The position numbers and the translations under genes were made by a program. The notes under the pieces are model-generated. The model was not told the origin of the DNA, searched no databases, and saw only the letters and a list, made by a program, of their open reading frames with translations. A DNA stretch of 14,876 nucleotides from CAZKWG01 sp964615375. Its GTDB lineage: Bacteria > Myxococcota_A > UBA796 > CAZKWG01. This document shows positions 1 to 5,012 of the stretch, one piece after another. How positions within the stretch are numbered: the first letter of the stretch is position 1; the number at the start of each line of letters is the position of its first letter. The stretch lies in NCBI GenBank assembly GCA_964615375.1, contig CAZTOW010000090.1, forward strand, positions 1 through 14,876, given 5' to 3'.

Positions 1-445
1 TTTTGTCTAGGTTACATCGGAAATTCTTCCTGTCGTCAGGACATTCTGGGCTAGGCGGTCGTCGTCTCCTCCCGCGGATCCTCTGGAAGGCGCTCGCCCC
101 TCCCGTAGCGCCGACTGAGCTCCTCCCGGGCCACCTGCTCCCGCGCCTCGTCCGCCCCTTCGGGCAGCACGAGCCCCGCGCGCAGCTCCTGGAAGGCGTT
201 CTATATGGCCCGCAGTGCGACGGCGGTGATGCTTGCTCCTCGATCTTCGAGGTAGCACCTTTGGCCTGCCGCGGTGTCCACGGTGCATGCCCAACAAGCG
301 GCCGCGCCTCCCGCAGGTCGAGGGCGAGGACGGCGATCTCAGCATCACCTCGAACCAGCCACCGCCGGGTGCCGTCCAGGCCTGGGCCGGCGCTCTGTCG
401 CTCGGGGACCTCGAACGAGCGATTCGGGTCGCAACGCGTGGGCAT
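1..445 (-). CDS. Open minus-strand frame running off the window edge (doubtful)
   Basis: From an ATG at 443-445 a minus-strand frame stays open to the window start. Its first 65 or so residues look protein-like (for example RRWLVRGDAEIAVLALDLRE), but from about 230 onward it becomes an Arg/Pro/Ser-rich shadow of the decayed fragment described at 51-233, which lies in another frame. The simplest reading is a junction between the remnant of one gene and the remnant of another, possibly a single gene broken by a frameshift near 235. No family was recognised. Nothing else supportable was seen between 234 and 542. Confidence 0.2.
   Translation of the reverse strand, partial: MPTRCDPNRSFEVPERQSAGPGLDGTRRWLVRGDAEIAVLALDLREARPLVGHAPWTPRQAKGATSKIEEQASPPSHCGPYRTPSRSCARGSCCPKGRTRRGSRWPGRSSVGATGGASAFQRIRGRRRRPPSPECPDDRKNFRCNLDK
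51..233 (-). pseudogene. Decayed 3' fragment of a paralogue of the 127-aa gene at 543-926
   Basis: Read on the minus strand, this stretch ends at a TAG at 51-53 and encodes a tail clearly related to the C-terminus of the 127-aa protein next door: both share the pattern ELR..LVLPEG.D...E..AREEL.RRYG. An in-frame TAG at 201-203 interrupts the match, and upstream (toward 233) only a short further stretch (ITAVALRAI) still resembles the paralogue. The fragment therefore looks like a truncated duplicate rather than a working gene. Function of the family is unknown. The relationship is read directly from the translations; the view that it is dead is inference from the stop codon and missing N-terminal half. 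Confidence 0.6.
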
Positions 446-542
446 CAGGCCGCTGATCCTGACCTGCCCCAGCTACCATCCAAGAAGCCATGAACGAGAA
501 ACCCCCGGCCGCAGCCGAGGGCAGGCCGCGCCGGGGCGCCGC

Positions 543-926
543 CTACTCCGCCGGGGCCTCCTCCTCGGCGCGCACGCCGTAGCGCCGCCCGAGCTCCTCC
601 CGCGCCGCCGCCTCGAGCGCCGGGTCCACGCCCTCTGGCAGCACGAGCTCACACCGCAGCTCGGCGCGGGCGTCCTCGACGGCGCCCAGCGCATCGGTGG
701 TGGCCCGGAGCAGGGCCTGGGTCGCGCCGAGCGCCAGCGCGACGTCCTGGGGGTCGGCCGCCTCGCCGCGCGCGTAGCTGCGGGCGAAGGAGGTGGCGAC
801 GCTGTCGAGGTGTCGGAGGGCGTCGGCGAGGCGCGCGCCGAGCAGCGCGGCGCTGGTGGCCTCGTCGGCGATGGTGCGGATGGCGGTGGCCTGCTCGAGC
901 GGGGGACGGGTCGTAGGGTCGGTCAT
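543..926 (-). CDS. Hypothetical 127-aa helical protein
   Basis: Last gene of the minus-strand unit that starts at 2247. The ATG at 924-926 overlaps the TGA of the upstream gene by four bases (ATGA), indicating translational coupling, and a GAGGA ribosome binding sequence lies just upstream. The product is predicted mostly alpha-helical: a long Ala/Leu-rich N-terminal half, then an acidic C-terminal tail with LVLPEGVDPALEAAAREEL followed by RRYG. No catalytic motif, membrane segment or signal peptide is visible. A decayed copy of its C-terminal half lies immediately downstream, so the gene has been duplicated locally. I do not recognise the family; a role in an integrated element is suggested only by context. 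Confidence 0.7.
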   Translation of the reverse strand: MTDPTTRPPLEQATAIRTIADEATSAALLGARLADALRHLDSVATSFARSYARGEAADPQDVALALGATQALLRATTDALGAVEDARAELRCELVLPEGVDPALEAAAREELGRRYGVRAEEEAPAE

Positions 927-1135
927 GGCTTCCTCGTGGGGTTGGGGGTCCAGGGGATGACAGGGGAGCGTCGCGCCGTGGGGCGCGTGGGCGCGTCCTT
1001 GGCGGGCGCGGGGTCGGGGAAGGGGTCGATGAGGGGAGGGGCTGGGTCGGGCGCAGGGAGGGGCTCCAGCGCGCGCTGGGGGGCGGCAGGGGGCGCGCCC
1101 TCGCCCCCTTCGAGCCAGGTGAGCAGGAAGGTCAT
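923..1135 (-). CDS. Proline-rich 70-aa hypothetical protein
   Basis: Third gene of the 2247-543 unit. Its ATG (1133-1135) shares one base with the TGA of the upstream gene (TGATG) and its own TGA overlaps the next ATG, so it is placed in a coupled operon with no spacing. The protein starts with a short hydrophobic stretch (MTFLLTWLEGG) and is otherwise almost entirely Pro/Ala-rich with PAPDPAPP-type runs, so it is probably disordered. Low complexity makes the reading frame less certain than its neighbours; the precise overlaps on both sides are the main support. Confidence 0.5.
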   Translation of the reverse strand: MTFLLTWLEGGEGAPPAAPQRALEPLPAPDPAPPLIDPFPDPAPAKDAPTRPTARRSPVIPWTPNPTRKP

Positions 1136-1482
1136 CAGGCGCCCCGGCGACCGAAGCGCCGAGCGGTGTCGGTCTCGCCGAGCTCGATGAGCGCCGTGAC
1201 GAGCGCGTGCCGCAGGAAGTCCATCCGGTTCTTGAAGCCGTGGTGGCGCCAGGCGGCGTCCAGGGCCGCGACGTCGGCCTCCGGCAGCCGGATGGGCAGG
1301 ACCTGCATCTCGGGGGCGGGGATGGCTGGGGCGCTGGGGGTGCCGTCTGCAGTGGGCTCGGTGCGATCGGCGCGGCGCTGAGCGGTGCTGGTCGGGCCGA
1401 GCGGGATGGTGCCCTTGGTGGCCTCGCGGATCTTCCAGACGAGGTAGCCAGCGTCGGTGGAGCCGGTCTCGCGGCCGATCAC
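1135..1482 (-). CDS. Ribbon-helix-helix (CopG/Arc-like) DNA-binding protein
   Basis: 115 residues starting at a GTG (1480-1482) directly after the TAA of the upstream gene. The C-terminal half fits a ribbon-helix-helix fold: a short strand (MQVLPIRLPEADV), a first helix (AALDAAWRHHG), then FKNRMDFLRHALVTALIELGE as the second helix. Members of this fold bind DNA as dimers through the paired strands and often control their own operon. The first 60 or so residues are polar and probably flexible. Its place in a small-gene operon with a promoter shared by neighbouring units makes it a candidate regulator of the cluster, but that is inference. The true start could be an internal codon, since the Shine-Dalgarno match at the GTG is weak. 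Confidence 0.65.
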   Translation of the reverse strand: MIGRETGSTDAGYLVWKIREATKGTIPLGPTSTAQRRADRTEPTADGTPSAPAIPAPEMQVLPIRLPEADVAALDAAWRHHGFKNRMDFLRHALVTALIELGETDTARRFGRRGA

Positions 1483-2247
1483 TTAGCGGTAGAGGATCCG
1501 CAGGTCGTCCACGCTGAGCTTGCCCAGCGTCTTGACCCCGCGCTCGGCGAGGAAGGCCTCGACCTGGGCCTTGGCGCCCTCGGCGGTCGCGGGCAGCGCG
1601 GCGGGCGCGGTGATCTCGGTGGCCTCGGCCTCGTCGATCTCGCGGTCGAGCTGCACACCCGCCTCGACGGCCTGCGCGATGGTGGCGTCGGAGAACTCGC
1701 CGCGCTCGATCGCCTCGGCGTCGGCACCCACCGCGATCTCGAAGTCGGCGCTGGCGCTGGCCAGGAGCCCGCCGTCGTCGATGCCATGCGCGACGAGGTC
1801 TTCGTCGGCGTCCCGCTGCGCCTGCGCCTGGCCCGCGGCGACCTCCTCGGGGGTGTAGACGCGCTCCGGGGGGAACTCGATGCCGGTGGTGTCCTCGCCG
1901 AAGGCGGGCTCGGCGGGCGCTGGGGGCTCGACCGGCGCGGGGGCGGCCTGGGGGCGGGCGCGCGGCGCGGCGCGGCGCGTGCGGGGCGTGGGAGCGGCGA
2001 CGGGGGCCTCAGCGGGCGCGGGGGCCTCGGCGGGCGCAGGGACCTCGGCGGCGGACAGGTCCACCTCGATCTCGATCACCGGCTCGGGCGTCTCGGGCGG
2101 CGCGCTCGCCTGCGCCTCCAGGATGCGCTTGATCAGGAAGCGGGGGTTCGGGCTCCGGGGCTGGGCCTCCCCGGTGAGCTCGGTGTAGAGCGTGCGGAGC
2201 TGGTCGCTGGTCAGGGCCTTGAGGCTGGTCTCGGTGTGGAGCGTCAT
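1483..2247 (-). CDS. 254-aa protein with DUF2924-like N-terminus and Ala/Pro-rich linker
   Basis: First gene of the 2247-543 unit. A GAGGATCCC leader places a ribosome binding sequence before the ATG at 2245-2247. Residues about 9-47 (LTSDQLRTLYTELTGEAQPR and the following PRFLIKRILEAQ) resemble the start of DUF2924 proteins, small proteins often found in phages and integrated elements. A long Ala/Pro/Glu linker follows (about 48-115), then an acidic helical region. The extreme C-terminus (VEAFLAERGVKTLGKLSVDD then LRILYR) repeats the LxxDxLRxLY theme of the N-terminus, so the protein may carry two copies of a small helical module at its ends. No enzyme motif is seen. DUF2924 assignment is by eye and moderate. 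Confidence 0.65.
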   Translation of the reverse strand: MTLHTETSLKALTSDQLRTLYTELTGEAQPRSPNPRFLIKRILEAQASAPPETPEPVIEIEVDLSAAEVPAPAEAPAPAEAPVAAPTPRTRRAAPRARPQAAPAPVEPPAPAEPAFGEDTTGIEFPPERVYTPEEVAAGQAQAQRDADEDLVAHGIDDGGLLASASADFEIAVGADAEAIERGEFSDATIAQAVEAGVQLDREIDEAEATEITAPAALPATAEGAKAQVEAFLAERGVKTLGKLSVDDLRILYR

Positions 2248-2299
2248 GGGATCCTCGTGGGGTGGCGCTGGGCGGGGTCATCCCGACCGGGCAGGACCA

Positions 2300-2327
2300 T
2301 GAACGCTTCGCGGATCGAAGGAAGCAA
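2300..2327 (-). promoter_or_regulatory. Promoter A (copy 1 of a repeated promoter)
   Basis: On the minus strand: TTGCTT (2322-2327), 16 bases, CGTTCA (2300-2305), about 50 bases upstream of the ATG at 2247. The same -35-like TTGCT and -10-like block followed by TGG occur at 3463-3491 and 4032-4060 before the other two minus-strand units. The block shares AGCAAGTCGTG (plus strand) with the 4032-4060 copy. Confidence 0.5.
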
Positions 2328-2427
2328 GTCGTGTTTGGAGAAATTGAGGCATCCTGATCGGGCTTGCCGATGTCTTGCCAATGTGGCCCATCCTCGGGCA
2401 GCCCGCCGTGAGCGCGGCCAGCGAGAG

Positions 2428-2610
2428 TCAAGGGGGGAGCTTCACTTCTCCGTGGCGCGTCGGCGGGGAGGGCGCGTGCGGGCCGCTGGCGGGCTCCAGG
2501 GCGCGTCGGGGGCGCTGGAGGCCCTGCCCCACGTCGCCGCGCGCGGGCGCGGCAGGAGCGGGCAGCAGCGCGGCGGGCGCGGGGCTGGCGGCGTCGGTCA
2601 GCCTGCGCAC
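2428..2610 (-). CDS. Possible Pro/Ala-rich 60-aa protein overlapping the membrane peptide gene
   Basis: A minus-strand frame begins at a GTG (2608-2610) inside the end of the 39-aa membrane peptide gene and overlaps it by 13 bases in a different frame. The product is Ala/Pro/Arg-rich with no hydrophobic segment and no recognisable domain. No Shine-Dalgarno sequence precedes the GTG, so translation would depend on coupling to the upstream gene. A low-complexity frame in GC-rich DNA can be open by chance, so this is only a candidate. Confidence 0.25.
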   Translation of the reverse strand: MRRLTDAASPAPAALLPAPAAPARGDVGQGLQRPRRALEPASGPHAPSPPTRHGEVKLPP

Positions 2611-2717
2611 CGATCCACGATCACCAGGAGGAGCACCGAGAGGGCAGCGAGCAGGAGCAGCAGGTCGTTCGGGACGGGAGGGCTGCGTCGGGTGCGACGC
2701 GAGGGGGAGCGGACCAC
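2598..2717 (-). CDS. 39-aa single-pass membrane peptide
   Basis: Starts at GTG (2715-2717) with an AGGAG six bases upstream (2724-2728) and stops with TGA at 2598-2600. The first 18 residues are basic (VRSPSRRTRRSPPVPND) and are followed by an unbroken hydrophobic stretch, LLLLLAALSVLLLVIV (about residues 19-34), then DRCAG. This is the layout of a small inner-membrane protein with the positive N-terminus inside. Function is unknown; small membrane peptides of this size include toxins of type I systems, holin-like proteins and regulators of membrane partners, and the sequence does not choose among them. It lies about 140 bases beyond the DUF6900-like gene, after a GC-rich hairpin, so it may be a separate or readthrough transcript. 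Confidence 0.6.
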   Translation of the reverse strand: MVRSPSRRTRRSPPVPNDLLLLLAALSVLLLVIVDRCAG

Positions 2718-2813
2718 GGCGATCTCCTGGCGCCTCGGCAGGGGGCGCGCTCCGACCCCTACGCGGATGGGTGCTGCAGCAGCCCCCCCCTCTGCAGCCC
2801 CCCGAGACGACGA

Positions 2814-2834
2814 AGCCCCCGTCCGCCGGGGGCT
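2814..2834 (-). terminator. GC-rich hairpin, likely intrinsic terminator
   Basis: Inverted repeat AGCCCCC / GGGGGCT with a 7-base loop, 26 bases downstream of the minus-strand stop at 2860. On the minus strand the bases after it are TCGTCGTCTCG, with only a weak T-run, so termination may be partial. Confidence 0.4.
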
Positions 2835-2859
2835 CGGTCGGGAGGCGGGCGGGAAGCGT

Positions 2860-3057
2860 CTACCGGGCGCCGGTGCCGCCCCCCGCGTTGCGGCCCGCGT
2901 CGTAGGCCTCCTGCAGCGCCTCCAGCAGGCGCTCGACGTGGACCTCCGCGAAGTCCAGGGAGTCGCGCCCGCGGGCCTGTGGGGTCTCGAAGCCCAAGCG
3001 CCGGGTCAGGCTGGCGATCAGGGCGTCACGGGTCGGGGGCGGGGTCGGGGGCGTCAT
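2860..3057 (-). CDS. DUF6900-like 65-aa protein
   Basis: After a Pro-rich N-terminus (MTPPTPPPTRD), the protein has a short helix (ALIASLTRRLGFETPQ), then RGRDSLDFAEVHVERLLEAL and QEAYDAGR. The D-S-L-D-F-x-E-V-x-V-x-x-L-x-x-A-L-x-x-A-Y-x-A-G pattern is the core signature of DUF6900, a family of small proteins widespread in plasmids, phages and accessory regions and without a known biochemical role. Length fits the family. It lies 16 bases after the 57-aa gene and belongs to the unit driven from promoter B. Family assignment is by eye. Confidence 0.7.
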   Translation of the reverse strand: MTPPTPPPTRDALIASLTRRLGFETPQARGRDSLDFAEVHVERLLEALQEAYDAGRNAGGGTGAR

Positions 3058-3073
3058 GGTGCGCTCTGGGGGC

Positions 3074-3247
3074 TCAGAAGATGACGACGTCGAGCGCGCG
3101 GAACTTGCGGCCGGAGGCGGTGATGAAGAAGTCGACGCCGAAGGGGTCCACCGCGGTGTTGCTGCCCCGGCGGGCCACCTTCTCCGTGATCCAGCGGCCG
3201 TCGGCCTGAAACGTGATCTGGGCGGGGAGGGCGTTGCGGGTCGGCAT
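3074..3247 (-). CDS. 57-aa hypothetical protein
   Basis: ATG at 3245-3247 with GGAGG five bases upstream, TGA at 3074-3076; ten bases separate it from the stop of the upstream gene, and 16 from the next ATG. The product (start MPTRNALPAQITFQADGRWI, end FRALDVVIF) alternates polar and hydrophobic residues, suggesting a small beta-rich fold. The central segment NTAVDPFGVDFFITASGRKF looks like two beta-strands with a turn. No motif or family was recognised. Good ribosome binding site and tight operon position support it. Confidence 0.65.
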   Translation of the reverse strand: MPTRNALPAQITFQADGRWITEKVARRGSNTAVDPFGVDFFITASGRKFRALDVVIF

Positions 3248-3257
3248 CGGGGCCTCC

Positions 3258-3434
3258 TCAGACCAGGCCAGCGCGGACGAGATCGAGCGCGCGGTAGTAG
3301 CGCGGGGGCAGGGGGCGACCGCCGCGGTAGACGAGCGTGCCGGCGAGGACCGTGCGCGCCGTGGCGGCCATGTCGCGCAGCTCCTCAGGGCTGTAGCGGT
3401 CGATGATCGCGGGGGTGAGCGTCGGGGTAGTCAT
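3258..3434 (-). CDS. 58-aa hypothetical protein, first gene of unit B
   Basis: Start chosen at the ATG 3432-3434, because promoter B (3463-3491) would place the transcript start just upstream, giving a leader of about 20 bases with GGAG seven bases before the ATG; a longer frame to 3491 would run through the promoter. The protein contains IIDRYSPEELRDMAATARTV, a helix, and ends RGGRPLPPRYYRALDLVRAG. No family was recognised. It opens the run of small genes 3434-2598. Confidence 0.6.
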   Translation of the reverse strand: MTTPTLTPAIIDRYSPEELRDMAATARTVLAGTLVYRGGRPLPPRYYRALDLVRAGLV

Positions 3435-3462
3435 CGGGGGCTCCGTCGTCGTTGGTGAACCA

Positions 3463-3491
3463 TGAATGCTCCACCAGAGCGAAGGTAGCAA
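3463..3491 (-). promoter_or_regulatory. Promoter B (copy 2 of a repeated promoter)
   Basis: Minus strand: TTGCTA (3486-3491), 17-base spacer, CATTCA (3463-3468), ending 28 bases before the ATG at 3434. It shares AGCATTCATGG and a downstream ACGACGGAGCCC leader with the copy at 4032-4060. The 17-base spacing and short leader fit a sigma-70-type promoter. Confidence 0.55.
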
Positions 3492-3523
3492 CTTCGATAT
3501 CGAAGAATCTTCGACCTTCGATC
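3492..3523. promoter_or_regulatory. Overlapping palindromes upstream of promoter B (possible operator)
   Basis: CTTCGATATCGAAG (3492-3505) is a perfect 14-base palindrome. It overlaps TCGAAGAATCTTCGA (3500-3514), a perfect 15-base palindrome with one central base, and a further half-site CCTTCGATC follows (3515-3523). The array abuts the -35 of promoter B and sits between unit C and unit B. A related CTTCGAT half-site lies upstream of promoter C near 4080. Confidence 0.45.
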
Positions 3524-3542
3524 TGGTGCGGGAGGGGGAGGG

Positions 3543-3749
3543 CTACCAGCGCCGCCAGGGCTCGTGGGTGGCCTGACGCACCGCCCGGTTCTTCTCCGCC
3601 TCCAGGTCCCGCGCGAAGCGCAGCAGCTCGCGGAGGCTCTCCAGGGGCAGGCTCTCCAGCTCGACCTGGTAGCGCTTGCCGGTGGTGCGCTCCATCTGGC
3701 CCTGGACCTCGCGGATCAGGCGCTGCTTCTCGTAGTCGGGATCGAGCAT
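3543..3749 (-). CDS. 68-aa coiled-coil-like hypothetical protein
   Basis: ATG at 3747-3749 preceded by AAGGAG at good spacing. The sequence (MLDPDYEKQRLIREVQGQME, then RTTGKRYQVELESLPLESLR, then ELLRFARDLEAEKNRAVRQA) is strongly helical and charged, with a final LESLRELLRFARDLEAEKNR helix suitable for a coiled coil. It is the second gene of unit C, 20 bases after the 78-aa gene. A longer open frame upstream in the same phase is a chance extension across other genes. No family was recognised. Confidence 0.65.
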   Translation of the reverse strand: MLDPDYEKQRLIREVQGQMERTTGKRYQVELESLPLESLRELLRFARDLEAEKNRAVRQATHEPWRRW

Positions 3750-3769
3750 CGGGGACTCCTTGAGGTGCA

Positions 3770-4006
3770 TCAGCGCTGGGTGACCTGGAGCGTCCAGGCC
3801 GCATCGGGGTCGTCCTCGCGCGCGCACGACCAGCGGAGCGACCAGGTCTGGCGGTCCACGCTGGAGGCGAGCGCGTCGAGGTCCTTGAGCAGCCCGATCG
3901 CGGTGGCCGAGCCGTCGGGCTGCGCGGCTACCCGGATGCGGGCCTGGCACCAGGGGAGCAGCTGCTGGTGGGCGGCGGTCAGGGCGTCGAGGAGCTGGGT
4001 CGGCAT
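3770..4006 (-). CDS. 78-aa hypothetical protein, first gene of unit C
   Basis: Start chosen at ATG 4004-4006, 25 bases after the -10 of promoter C, with GGAG in the leader. The protein begins with a helix (MPTQLLDALTAAHQQLLPWC) followed by a likely beta strand (RIRVAAQPDGSATAIGLLKD) and ends WSLRWSCAREDDPDAAWTLQ, giving a small alpha/beta domain. No family was recognised. The much longer frame in the same phase crosses the promoter and the next gene and is not used. Confidence 0.6.
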   Translation of the reverse strand: MPTQLLDALTAAHQQLLPWCQARIRVAAQPDGSATAIGLLKDLDALASSVDRQTWSLRWSCAREDDPDAAWTLQVTQR

Positions 4007-4031
4007 CGCGGGCTCCGTCGTGGGTAGTCCA

Positions 4032-4060
4032 TGAATGCTCCGATGTCGGAGACCCAGCAA
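4032..4060 (-). promoter_or_regulatory. Promoter C (copy 3 of a repeated promoter)
   Basis: Minus strand: TTGCTG (4055-4060), 17 bases, CATTCA (4032-4037), then TGG and a leader ending ACGACGGAGCCCGCG before the ATG at 4006. Architecture matches promoters A and B. Confidence 0.55.
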
Positions 4061-4131
4061 GTCGTGATAGCCATGGTTCTTCGATGTTTCTCGATAGCCG
4101 GCGAGGTCCGCGCCGGACCCGCTCCACGCCC

Positions 4132-4365
4132 CTACTCCCGCACCCGGTGTCCCTGCGCCGCCGCCCAGGCCAGCAGCGCCGGCAGGTCGAGGCTGGCGGC
4201 CACCACGTCGTGCTCGACGACCCCGTAGCGGGCGAGCCCGTAGCGGGTGGGGTCGTTGCTGAAGCGGTGGACCGGCGCCCGGAACAGCACCACCACGTAG
4301 AGCGTCTCCGGGCCGGCGTAGGGCTCCAGGAGCTCGACCAGGGGGTTGGCGGGGAGCGCGGACAC
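4132..4365 (-). CDS. 77-aa hypothetical protein
   Basis: GTG start (4363-4365) with GGAGG six bases upstream, TAG stop at 4132-4134. The sequence has a central hydrophobic strand (ETLYVVVLFRAPVHRFSNDP) followed by RYGLARYGVVEHDVVAASLD and a final helix (LPALLAWAAAQGHRVRE), compatible with a small alpha/beta protein in the cytoplasm. It stands upstream of promoter C and faces away from the DUF1871-like gene, so the 236 bases at 4366-4601 are a divergent promoter region. No clear copy of the repeated promoter was found before it. Family unknown. Confidence 0.6.
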   Translation of the reverse strand: MSALPANPLVELLEPYAGPETLYVVVLFRAPVHRFSNDPTRYGLARYGVVEHDVVAASLDLPALLAWAAAQGHRVRE

Positions 4366-4546
4366 GGGGCGCCTCCGCCCGGAGGCAGGGGGCCGTCCGG
4401 GACGAGGCGATCCACGCTTCGGTGGCCGCGCGCATCAAGCGGTGGGCGCGAAGAAGATCGAGGTTCAACGTCAACCGGCGAAGGGCGCGGCAGGTGGGCG
4501 CGCGGGCCGTGAGCAGGTGAAATTTCCGCTGGGCAACGAGGCAACG

Positions 4547-4574
4547 TTGAGGCCGGGCGGACAGGCGTTAGGCT
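4547..4574 (+). promoter_or_regulatory. Candidate promoter of the DUF1871-like gene
   Basis: TTGAGG (4547-4552), 16-base spacer, TAGGCT (4569-4574), 27 bases before the GTG at 4602. Confidence 0.35.
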
Positions 4575-4601
4575 CCTGACCACACCGAGGAGGAGCAGGT
4601 C

Positions 4602-4880
4602 GTGCCCACCGAACCGCGCTGGCTCGTTCACGTGACCCAGCTCCTGGCGGAGCACGACCCCCTTGGGCTGATCAGGATGGGTGCCCCGCGAGACGAGTAC
4701 TCGCTGGAGGCGAAGACAATCGTGGCCCGGATGGGCGAGGCCCGATCGGCCTTGGAGCTGCGTGACGTCTTCCACGAGGAATTCGTCCGGTGGTTCGACG
4801 CTGGGACGGCTGGAAGCGTCGAGCACTACACCGCCGTGGCCGACCAGCTCTGGGCGGATCTCCAGGGACGGGTGGACTGA
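4602..4880 (+). CDS. DUF1871-like protein (92 aa)
   Basis: GTG start with a strong GAGGAGGAG just upstream. The N-terminal half carries EHDPLGLIRMGAPRDEYSLE followed by AKTIVARM, and the second half ELRDVFHEEFVRWFD. The DP-x-G-L-x-x-M-x-A-P-x-DEY-x-x-E pattern is typical of DUF1871, a family of small soluble helical proteins often encoded singly or beside toxin or defence genes; some relatives have been suggested to be immunity proteins, but the role is not established. It is the first plus-strand gene and lies 132 bases before the recombinase. Family assignment is by eye. Confidence 0.55.
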   Translation: MPTEPRWLVHVTQLLAEHDPLGLIRMGAPRDEYSLEAKTIVARMGEARSALELRDVFHEEFVRWFDAGTAGSVEHYTAVADQLWADLQGRVD

Positions 4881-4958
4881 CGGCGCTTCCCTGTCCTCTG
4901 CTTGTCCGCACCCTTTCGCCCACATGTGCAGCCTGTCCTACAACTGCGAAGCTTGTCC

Positions 4959-4987
4959 TTGACTTTCCTGCCCTCCGAAGCGGTGAT
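4959..4987 (+). promoter_or_regulatory. Candidate promoter of the recombinase gene
   Basis: TTGACT (4959-4964) is a 5/6 match to the -35 consensus; 17 bases on, GGTGAT (4982-4987) is a weak -10. The ATG is at 5013. Confidence 0.3.
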
Positions 4988-5012
4988 GACCTCACACCGG
5001 AGGCACCCCGCC

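Noticed and set aside
3..3084. Long plus-strand open frames (395 aa and 625 aa) over the minus-strand operon
   Set aside because: They are Gly/Arg/Ala-rich mirror images of the minus-strand genes, have no sensible start or domain, and cross promoter A. The minus-strand frames have coupled starts and recognisable families.
4366..4474. Minus-strand frame from TTG 4474 (MTLNLDLLRAHRLMRAATEA)
   Set aside because: Protein-like for 36 residues but lacks a stop until far inside other genes and has no ribosome site; kept as part of a divergent promoter region.
3543..4925. 460-aa minus-strand open frame
   Set aside because: Only its last 68 residues are coding (ATG 3749 with AAGGAG). The rest runs through promoter C, two other genes and the opposite-strand DUF1871-like gene.
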